Source: Prevotella sp. (lineage in GTDB: Bacteria > Bacteroidota > Bacteroidia > Bacteroidales > Bacteroidaceae). Taken from it: a stretch of 34,149 bases of DNA. The notes under the pieces were generated by a model. It was not told where the DNA came from and made no database searches. It worked only from the letters and a program-made list of their open reading frames with translations. Location: assembly GCA_017474485.1 (NCBI GenBank), contig JAFVHO010000117.1, positions 1 to 34,149 of the forward strand, given 5' to 3'. Both the position numbers and the translations under genes were made by a program. Positions 8,205-14,898 of the stretch are shown piece after piece; the first letter of the stretch is position 1; each line of letters opens with the position of its first letter.

Positions 8205-8236
8205 AATTACTAATTCCTAATTACTAATTCCTAATT
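8199..8236 (-). repeat. Heptad repeat element copy C, inverted, upstream of the phospholipase-D-like gene
   Basis: On the minus strand: AATTAGG, AATTAGT, AATTAGG, AATTAGT, then AATTATGATT. The ATG inside the anchor is the predicted start codon of the phospholipase-D-like gene (8202-8204). Confidence 0.9.
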
Positions 8237-8241
8237 TAAAG

Positions 8242-11200
8242 TTATTTTTTATTCTTCAAGCGATACTCCAATGGAGTCATGCCGAACTTCTCCTTAAAGA
8301 TGTTGACAAAGTTCTCTGCTGTCTTGAAACCGACATTGAGAGCTAGCTCACTCATGTTAACATTCGTGCTGACAAGTAGTGTGCAGGCATGCTTCAGACG
8401 GATATCGCGAACCACCTCAGCAGGTGTCTTTGTGGTGATGGAACGTATCTTGTGGAAGAAAGGTACACGACCCATACCCATGGCGGTGGCCATCTCTTCA
8501 AGGCTGATTTGTCCGCGGCTCATGTTCTGCAGTACAAACTGCTCTACATTGCGCATCAGTTGCTGATCCATTGATTCGCTCATGGAGTAGTCGCCAATGG
8601 TGTTATCGCCATAATATTTCTCGTGCATCCAAGCACCCTGGTTCTGGGCGGCAGGTGCATTCTCGATAGGCTGCTGCTCAGTCGTGTCTTGCTGCTCTCC
8701 ATCGCCAGCCTCGGTCTGAGCCTGAGCTTTCAGTTCGTCCAGGTCTTCATAAACCATTGTGGCAGTAGTCATACTGGCGTTACGGCTTTCAATCATACGT
8801 GTCTCACTACCCTCGATGACATCCTGATTCATCTCGATAGGTCCGAGACCCATCAGTTTATTGAAACGCATGACAGCCTCCTGAACATTGAACGGCTTAG
8901 CTAGATAGTCGTCGGCAGCCAGCGTGATATTCTTGTCAATCATATCTTGTTGTGTCAGCACACTATCAGTCATCAGCACGAACTTGGTCTTGCCACGTCG
9001 GTTGTCCATCTTGAACTGCGTGCAGAGTTCGCTACCCGTCATTGGTTTCATATCCTGCTTACAGATGACGAGGTCGGCATTCAGCGTCTCGATATCGGGC
9101 AGGGCTTCCTTGATGGTTTCGTAGGTGTGGAAGTTGTAGACATCGCGCAAGTGGGCATTCATAAAGTTCAGGAACTCACGGTTGTCGTCAATCAGTACGA
9201 CGGCAAACTTCTTAGCCTGCGAGTCAACCCTTATAGGCTTAGCGTCAATGGCCAACTCGCTGCTGACATCGTAGGCCAATGCCACCTGACCCTTGTCGTT
9301 CAGTTCCAAACGGTCTTTAGCTGAAGAGGTAGCCTTCTTTTCAGGATTCTCCAATGTCGATTGCATCTCAGAGATGCGTGTTATGACCTGCAACAGTTGG
9401 AAGTGCAGCGAGTTCAGCTGTTCGCGTCCCTCCAGCGTTTGTTCTCTTTCAGCCATACTGCCGATGATGGTTGTCATACGGGCCATTGGCTGGCGCAGTT
9501 CGTCGCTGGCCAGTTTGATTTCCTCGCGCTGGCGTTTTAACTCGTCAATGACAGCACGTTTGCTCATCCAGATATGTTTCACCTTGCCAATACCATAGCG
9601 CCAGATGATGAGGGCAATGATAGCAATGATGACGTAGAGTGTGAGCATCCACCACGACAGCCACCAAGGGCGGTCGATGGTAATGTCAAGCTTGCGTTCT
9701 TGGTTGCTGACGGCACCATCGGCGCTGACGGCCTTGACGTGCAGGGTATAGTCGCCGCTACCTAAATTCTGGAACTTTACACCATGCAGCATGGCGTCGC
9801 CATTACGCCAGTCGTTGTCACGACCTTCCATCCAGTACATAAACTGCAAGCGCTCGCCCTTGTTATAGTTACCGGCAGCAAACTTGATGGTGAAGGTGTT
9901 CTGACTATTTGCCAGTTCAATCTTGCTACTCTCGTTGAGTGCCGAGGTCAGGATGACGCGATCATCGTAGGCATGTCCCGTCAGGATTTCTTCCTCGCCA
10001 ATAAACAATTGGGTCAGCATGACACGGGGCAGGGTCTCCTGATCGTCCTTGGCTGCTTCGCGAACCCAGTTGATACCGTAAAGTCCACCGAAGATGACTT
10101 TACCTTCGTCGCTGGTCGACAGGATGGCACCCATATTGAACTCGTTGCTCTGCAGACCGTCGTTGATGCTGTAGTTGTAGAGTCCGAAGGCGAAGGTGCC
10201 GTCCTCGTGGTTACGCTGAACCACAATACGACTGATACCATTGCTGGTGGTCACCCAGATGCTTCCGCTCTTGTCCTCGGCTATACCACAGATGGAGTTG
10301 TTGCAGAGTCCGTCGTTTTCCGTGACATAGTAGAGCTCGTCAGATTCTGGGTTCAGTACGTTGATGCCCTCGCGCGTACCTATCCATATTAAGCCTCGCG
10401 AGTCTTCGTGTACCTGTGTGATGTAGTTGTTGGTAAACGAGTGCAGATTAGTGGTATTACCCGTCATCACCGTCTTCTCGCGCGTAGAGAGATTCAGAAT
10501 CACCATACCCTCAGCCGTACCTATCAACAGCTTATTGTCAGTACCGTAATAGAGCGAGGTGATGTTATTCGTGTTCAGCATGCCATTTTCACGTGTATAG
10601 CTGCTGAAGGTGTTCATCTTCGGGCTGTATACCTGCAAGCCGCCGTTGGTAGCAATCCATAGGTTGCCGGTCTTATCGGCACAAAGGGCGTTGATGTGAT
10701 CGTCAATCAACGTCTTCATACTATCGCGAGCTGCCGAATAGAAGGATGTGACACCGTCCTTGATACGTGTCAGGCCGTTCTGCTTGGAACCTACCCACAG
10801 ACTACCGTCCGAGGTGGTCGCCATGCAGGTTACCTTACGGCTGGCCAACTGTCCCTCGTAGTTGATGATACCCCTGTCGCTTGTACCGTACCATAGCTTG
10901 CCCGTCGCGTCTTCCGCAATGGCGGTAATGTCGCCAATCATATCGGCATCGAACTTATAGATGTTCACGCCATAGTAGGCTACACCTGATTTCTCGGTTC
11001 CTACCCATAGCAGGTCGGTATCGTCCACGTACAGGCTCTGTACGCCTATCACCTCTTGGATGATGCTTTGCTGGTCGTTGAAACTTCGGGGTGCCACGTA
11101 TTCTACCTCATGCGTGTTGACATTCATGCGCAACAGGCCTGTTCGGTCGGTACCAATCCAAATGTTGCCACTGCGGTCGCCAGCCATACCGTTGACCGAA

Positions 11201-12009
11201 TGGTCCACGCTGATACCCGTCAGTCCCAGCTGATTGCCCATGTTGGTGTCCCACTGGTTGGTGTTCTTGTTATACATCATCAGCGTGCCTTGACCGTAGA
11301 GCCAGATATTGTCCATCTGGTCGGCAAAGACACGCAGCGACTTACTGCGTCGCAAACCATTCTCGGCAACGTAATCGGTTTGCCATACGGTATGTTGCTG
11401 ATGCATGATGTCGCAGCATACCAGTCGTCCGTCTTCATACACCAGGAGTGCACCGTCGCGACACTCGCCGATAGAAACGATGTTTCCCTGCGGAATACCT
11501 ACGGCATCATTGGTATAGCCAAACTCATAGTTGGTTTGTTGCTGCTGGTTATAAGCCACCACACCCTTGTTGGGTATCGAGGCCCAGAAGTTCTTATGGC
11601 GGTCTACATAAACCACGTTGGGCTGTCCCTCTATACCCATGCGGGTATATACTTGCTTCATGTCGCGCTCAAAGTTCTCCGTCTGTGGGTGGTAGACACA
11701 AAAACCTGCCGAAGTTTCAATCCACAACGTACCTTCCAGCGTTTCCTGTATACTGATGATGTAGCTGTCGGGCAGCGACGAACCGTCCTGAGAATTACAT
11801 TGGAAGTTACGGAACGTATAGCCGTCGTAGCGGTACAGACCTGCTGTGGTGCCAAACCATAGGTAGCCACGCGAGTCTTTCATCACGCAGTTCACCTGAC
11901 TACTGGTCAGACCGTCGCGCGCATCCAATGTCTTAAACAGATATACGCCGGCAACAGCCAACGGTATTGCCAGCATTAAGAGTATCAATATTTTTTTTAT
12001 TCTATTCAT
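8242..12009 (-). CDS. HTCS-type membrane regulator with degenerate kinase and receiver, AraC-type HTH
   Basis: This 1255-residue protein has the layout of hybrid two-component sensors of Bacteroidetes: signal anchor (1-25), about 14 Reg_prop blades in the periplasm (to ~690), a Y_Y_Y domain (~700-780), one membrane helix (~785-806), a HisKA-like helix pair (~810-885), a receiver-like domain (~930-1050), a Gln/Glu/Thr-rich linker, and an intact AraC-family HTH (~1150-1255). The phosphorelay looks dead. The HisKA motif reads SDELRQPM, with Asp836 where the His should be. No HATPase domain lies between it and the receiver. The receiver acceptor Asp is Lys984 (LVICKQDMKPM), although Asp986 is two residues away. 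ATG at 12009 is preferred to an in-frame GTG at 12027. No promoter was seen, so it may be transcribed with kdsA-kdsD. Targets unknown. Confidence 0.9.
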   Translation of the reverse strand: MNRIKKILILLMLAIPLAVAGVYLFKTLDARDGLTSSQVNCVMKDSRGYLWFGTTAGLYRYDGYTFRNFQCNSQDGSSLPDSYIISIQETLEGTLWIETSAGFCVYHPQTENFERDMKQVYTRMGIEGQPNVVYVDRHKNFWASIPNKGVVAYNQQQQTNYEFGYTNDAVGIPQGNIVSIGECRDGALLVYEDGRLVCCDIMHQQHTVWQTDYVAENGLRRSKSLRVFADQMDNIWLYGQGTLMMYNKNTNQWDTNMGNQLGLTGISVDHSVNGMAGDRSGNIWIGTDRTGLLRMNVNTHEVEYVAPRSFNDQQSIIQEVIGVQSLYVDDTDLLWVGTEKSGVAYYGVNIYKFDADMIGDITAIAEDATGKLWYGTSDRGIINYEGQLASRKVTCMATTSDGSLWVGSKQNGLTRIKDGVTSFYSAARDSMKTLIDDHINALCADKTGNLWIATNGGLQVYSPKMNTFSSYTRENGMLNTNNITSLYYGTDNKLLIGTAEGMVILNLSTREKTVMTGNTTNLHSFTNNYITQVHEDSRGLIWIGTREGINVLNPESDELYYVTENDGLCNNSICGIAEDKSGSIWVTTSNGISRIVVQRNHEDGTFAFGLYNYSINDGLQSNEFNMGAILSTSDEGKVIFGGLYGINWVREAAKDDQETLPRVMLTQLFIGEEEILTGHAYDDRVILTSALNESSKIELANSQNTFTIKFAAGNYNKGERLQFMYWMEGRDNDWRNGDAMLHGVKFQNLGSGDYTLHVKAVSADGAVSNQERKLDITIDRPWWLSWWMLTLYVIIAIIALIIWRYGIGKVKHIWMSKRAVIDELKRQREEIKLASDELRQPMARMTTIIGSMAEREQTLEGREQLNSLHFQLLQVITRISEMQSTLENPEKKATSSAKDRLELNDKGQVALAYDVSSELAIDAKPIRVDSQAKKFAVVLIDDNREFLNFMNAHLRDVYNFHTYETIKEALPDIETLNADLVICKQDMKPMTGSELCTQFKMDNRRGKTKFVLMTDSVLTQQDMIDKNITLAADDYLAKPFNVQEAVMRFNKLMGLGPIEMNQDVIEGSETRMIESRNASMTTATMVYEDLDELKAQAQTEAGDGEQQDTTEQQPIENAPAAQNQGAWMHEKYYGDNTIGDYSMSESMDQQLMRNVEQFVLQNMSRGQISLEEMATAMGMGRVPFFHKIRSITTKTPAEVVRDIRLKHACTLLVSTNVNMSELALNVGFKTAENFVNIFKEKFGMTPLEYRLKNKK

Positions 12010-12034
12010 ATATATATTATTCTTCACTCTTCAC

Positions 12035-12073
12035 TAATCATAATTGTCAATTCTCAATTGTCAATTGTCAATT
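12035..12073 (-). repeat. Heptad repeat element copy D between kdsD and the HTCS-type regulator
   Basis: On the minus strand, units AATTGAC, AATTGAC, AATTGAG, AATTGAC, then the anchor AATTATGATTA. The heptad sequence differs from copies A-C but the number of units and the anchor are the same. It ends 1 bp short of the kdsD stop codon. Confidence 0.9.
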
Positions 12074-12074
12074 C

Positions 12075-13052
12075 TTACAGTACGCACGCATAGCGGTCGA
12101 CGATTCCCAATAAATGGTTTTCGCTGTCCACTACCAGCACATTGTGGATTTTATATTTATTCATCAATTTCTGCACATGGGCAATTTTGGTATCGGGGCT
12201 TACCGTCTTCGGTGTGCGTGTCATGATGTCGCTTACCGTGCGGTCAAAGAACTCTGCATTCCACTTTTCCATAGCCCGTCGGATGTCACCATCGGTAATC
12301 ATACCCTCCACGTGGTACTTTTCACTGTTCGCTTTCAAATCTTCGCTTCTCACCGCTACACCAAGTCCCAACTTGCCTTTGCTGACGTGGATAATGGCCT
12401 CACCCAAGTGCATGTCGGCTGTCAGCATGGGCAGATGCTCGGTTATCATCACGTCCTGAGCTGTGGTCAACAGACGCTTGCCTAATTCGCCGCCCGGATG
12501 GAACTGTGCAAAGTCCTGTGGTTTGAAATGACGGCGCTCCATCAGTGCCACAGCCAACGCGTCGCCCATCACAAGTGTTGCCGTTGTCGAACTGGTTGGT
12601 GCCAGATTCAGCGGACAAGCCTCTTTCTCCACACTTACGTTCAGGTGGCAGGTAGAGTATTTGGCCAACAGCGACTGCGGATTGCCACTCATGGCTATGA
12701 TGGGTATGCCGAAGTGTAGTACCATCGGGATGAACCGCAGCAGTTCGTCGGTCTGCCCCGAGTTTGAGATAGCCACCACAACATCGCCCTGTGCCATCAC
12801 GCCTAAGTCGCCGTGATACACGTCCAGCGGATTGACAAAGAATGATGGCGTGCCAGTCGATGCCAGTGTTGCGGCTATCTTGGCACCAATGTGGCCACTC
12901 TTGCCCACACCCGTCACAATGACCTTGCCCTTGCATTGCAAAATCAGCTCCACGGCACGGTCAAAGTCCTCGTCCATCTTCGGTATCAGGTCCAGCACAG
13001 CCTGTGCCTCGTCCCTGATACATTGTATCGCGTAGTCTCTACTCTTCACCAC
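12075..13052 (-). CDS. kdsD: Arabinose-5-phosphate isomerase (KpsF/GutQ family)
   Basis: The enzyme interconverts D-ribulose 5-phosphate and D-arabinose 5-phosphate, the first step towards Kdo of lipopolysaccharide. An N-terminal SIS domain (about 35-170) shows TGVGKSGHIGAKIA and SNSGQTDE; two CBS domains follow (about 205-325), seen in DVMI... and DIMTRTPKTV... . Length 325 is normal. The start is a GTG at 13052 lying at the end of a heptad repeat. It is 13 bp downstream of kdsA, which uses its product, so the two form an operon. The sugar is D-arabinose phosphate, so proximity to the arabinan locus is not evidence of a metabolic link. Confidence 0.93.
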   Translation of the reverse strand: MVKSRDYAIQCIRDEAQAVLDLIPKMDEDFDRAVELILQCKGKVIVTGVGKSGHIGAKIAATLASTGTPSFFVNPLDVYHGDLGVMAQGDVVVAISNSGQTDELLRFIPMVLHFGIPIIAMSGNPQSLLAKYSTCHLNVSVEKEACPLNLAPTSSTTATLVMGDALAVALMERRHFKPQDFAQFHPGGELGKRLLTTAQDVMITEHLPMLTADMHLGEAIIHVSKGKLGLGVAVRSEDLKANSEKYHVEGMITDGDIRRAMEKWNAEFFDRTVSDIMTRTPKTVSPDTKIAHVQKLMNKYKIHNVLVVDSENHLLGIVDRYACVL

Positions 13053-13077
13053 TTTTCACTTTTCACTATTCACTTTT
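13050..13077 (-). repeat. Four-heptad repeat spanning the kdsA stop and the kdsD start
   Basis: Minus-strand units AAAAGTG, AATAGTG, AAAAGTG, AAAAGTG, in a row. The kdsA C-terminal residues VKSE and its TAG stop are read from this repeat, and the kdsD start codon GTG is its last three bases. Confidence 0.85.
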
Positions 13078-13827
13078 CACTAGCTTTACGATTAAATCGT
13101 AAAGCTTATCCAGCTCCAGCATGTTGGCAGCGTCGCTCAGACCTTGGTCAGGGGTGGGGTGTACCTCAAAGAACCAGCCAGTGGCACCAAAAGCTTTGGC
13201 TGCCATTGCCATCTGGGGCACGAACCGTCTGTCGCCGCCCGTCTTTCCGTCAGCACCGCCAGGACGTTGCACGCTATGTGTGCAGTCCATAATTACCGTT
13301 GGACACAATTCCAGCATATCAGGGATGTTGCGGAAGTCCACCACCAGATTGTTATACCCCATCATGTTCCCGCGCTCTGTCAGCCAGACGTCCTTAGCTC
13401 CAGCCTCGCGGGCCTTCTCCAACGGATAGCGCATGTCGTGACCCGTCAGGAACTGCGCTTTCTTGATATTCACCACACGTCCAGTCCGTCCGGCAGCTAC
13501 CAGCAGATCAGTCTGACGACACAAAAAGGCTGGTATTTGTAATACGTCGCACACCTGACCAGCGGGAACTGCCTGCCAGGCTTCGTGGATGTCCGTCAGT
13601 ACGCGTAGCCCGTATTTTGACTTGACGTCGCTTAACATCAGCAGCCCATGGTCAATGCCAGGACCGCGAAACGAGCTAATAGACGTACGATTGGCCTTGT
13701 CAAACGAGGCCTTAAATATGATATCAGTGCCCAGTCTATTGTTGATATCCACCAACTTAGCTGCCACTGTATCAAGCAATTCAGCCGACTCTATCACGCA
13801 CGGACCAGCTATAAATGTTGCCTTCAT
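13066..13827 (-). CDS. kdsA: 3-deoxy-8-phosphooctulonate (Kdo-8-P) synthase
   Basis: KdsA condenses phosphoenolpyruvate with D-arabinose 5-phosphate to Kdo 8-phosphate in the cytoplasm. Recognisable motifs are GPCVIES (8-14), FKASFDKANRTS (about 38-49), and DCTHSVQRPGG near residue 181. Cys10 in place of the Asn found in E. coli KdsA marks the metal-dependent class. At 253 residues it is slightly shorter than the E. coli enzyme, which is usual for this phylum. It is first in a kdsA-kdsD unit, with a promoter 25 bases upstream of the ATG. Confidence 0.96.
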   Translation of the reverse strand: MKATFIAGPCVIESAELLDTVAAKLVDINNRLGTDIIFKASFDKANRTSISSFRGPGIDHGLLMLSDVKSKYGLRVLTDIHEAWQAVPAGQVCDVLQIPAFLCRQTDLLVAAGRTGRVVNIKKAQFLTGHDMRYPLEKAREAGAKDVWLTERGNMMGYNNLVVDFRNIPDMLELCPTVIMDCTHSVQRPGGADGKTGGDRRFVPQMAMAAKAFGATGWFFEVHPTPDQGLSDAANMLELDKLYDLIVKLVKSE

Positions 13828-13852
13828 GATTTATTTCTTGCTATTTCAATTC

Positions 13853-13884
13853 GCAAAGGTAAGTATTTTATTTGAAATGTGCAA
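13853..13884 (-). promoter_or_regulatory. kdsA promoter
   Basis: On the minus strand TTG (13884-13882) and TACCTTTGC (13861-13853) are 20 bp apart, matching the Bacteroidetes promoter consensus. Confidence 0.7.
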
Positions 13885-14042
13885 GAAATAAGCACTTTTT
13901 TACATTATTATTAATAATAATATGATTTAGTTTATGGTTTATTTGGTTGTTCGATATCCCTATTCAATTATTCGTTTTTTCCATTTTAATTGATTTATAT
14001 CAACAATTTAAGCTAAAATTATTAAAAATATGGAGAATTTTA

Positions 14043-14073
14043 TTGTTTGTTAGAGTTTTCTATCTAACTTTGC
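14043..14073 (+). promoter_or_regulatory. Promoter of the outer-membrane beta-barrel gene
   Basis: TTG at 14043-14045, 19 bp spacer, TAACTTTGC at 14065-14073, matching the Bacteroidetes consensus. Confidence 0.7.
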
Positions 14074-14148
14074 ACCCGAATTAAGTAACGACTTGCGGTT
14101 TTTTATAGACCAACAGTCAAAGTTTAACATTTAAAAGGTAAAAAGAAA

Positions 14149-14745
14149 ATGAAAAAGATTATGATGACACTTGCAGCTGTGTGTGTAGCTGCAACTATGA
14201 ATGCTCAGGGTTACATCGGTGGTAGCCTCGGTTTGGATTTCCAGAACAAGCTGATTGACAAGGATGGCAAGGATGCTACTGGTATGTTCTTCCAGATTAA
14301 GCCCGAACTCGGTTATAATCTCGACGAGAAGTCTTCTGTTGGTATCGTGCTTGGTTTCGGCGTTACAAACAACGGTAATAAGATTACTATCAATGGTGCT
14401 AATCCATTTGTTGGTCACAAGACAGATAAGAGCGCTATCCAGTTCCAGGTTGCTCCTTACTATCGTTACAAGTTCCTGCAGCTTGACAAGGTTGACCTCT
14501 TCATTGACGCTATGGTAGCTCTTCAGTACACTAAGATGGACGAGTGGAACAACACTACTTTCGGAATTGGTGTTCGTCCAGGCATTGCTTTCAATGCTAA
14601 CGACAAGATTAGCTTCGTAGCTAAGCTGGGTGATGGTCTCTATTACGAGTCATCTAAGGATAAGGATGTTGATGCTGTAAGCCATTTCGGTCTGAGTACT
14701 AATACGCTGGCAGCTTTGGAGATTGGTATGTATTACAACTTCTAA
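14149..14745 (+). CDS. Small outer-membrane beta-barrel (porin-like) protein, 198 aa
   Basis: A cleavable signal peptide (MKKIMMTLAAVCVAATMNAQ) is followed by alternating polar and hydrophobic strands with many Gly and aromatic residues, ending in MYYNF; a terminal Phe is the usual signature of an outer-membrane barrel. The size fits an 8-stranded barrel of the OmpW/OmpA-like kind. Substrate or role cannot be read from the sequence. Codon use (AAG, GGT, TTC, GCT preferred) differs from the neighbours and, with a consensus promoter and a strong terminator, points to high expression. Confidence 0.8.
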   Translation: MKKIMMTLAAVCVAATMNAQGYIGGSLGLDFQNKLIDKDGKDATGMFFQIKPELGYNLDEKSSVGIVLGFGVTNNGNKITINGANPFVGHKTDKSAIQFQVAPYYRYKFLQLDKVDLFIDAMVALQYTKMDEWNNTTFGIGVRPGIAFNANDKISFVAKLGDGLYYESSKDKDVDAVSHFGLSTNTLAALEIGMYYNF

Positions 14746-14774
14746 GAAATTGCATTAGAAATCTTTAATACTAG

Positions 14775-14813
14775 TCCGCTCGATTCCGCAAGGTATCGGG
14801 CGGATTCTTTTTG
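14775..14813 (+). terminator. Intrinsic terminator after the beta-barrel gene
   Basis: Stem TCCGCTCGAT (14775-14784) with ATCGGGCGGA (14795-14804), one G-T pair, 10-base loop, then TTCTTTTTG. Confidence 0.85.
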
Positions 14814-14857
14814 CACATGTTTTAATTGTGTATCAAAACAAAGTTTTCGATTTTTCC

Positions 14858-14890
14858 TTTGGCGTTTCGCTCTTTTTGCACTATCTTTGC
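14858..14890 (+). promoter_or_regulatory. Promoter of the arabinan-locus regulator
   Basis: TTTG at 14858-14861, 20 bp spacer, TATCTTTGC at 14882-14890: a full match to the Bacteroidetes consensus. The box ends 8 bases before the ATG at 14899. Confidence 0.8.
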
Positions 14891-14898
14891 CGATGTTT

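Larger units (their letters stand above)
13828..14148. other. 321-bp divergent intergenic region between kdsA and the beta-barrel gene
   Basis: Apart from the two divergent promoters the region is very AT-rich (especially 13890-14045). No hairpin terminator, small ORF worth calling or known RNA motif was seen. The beta-barrel mRNA would have a leader of roughly 70 bases with an A-rich stretch just before the start codon. Confidence 0.6.

Noticed and set aside
12075-13052. A metabolic link between kdsD (arabinose-5-phosphate) and the arabinan locus
   Set aside because: The kdsD product is D-arabinose 5-phosphate for Kdo synthesis, whereas arabinan yields L-arabinose. The pairing with kdsA explains its presence.
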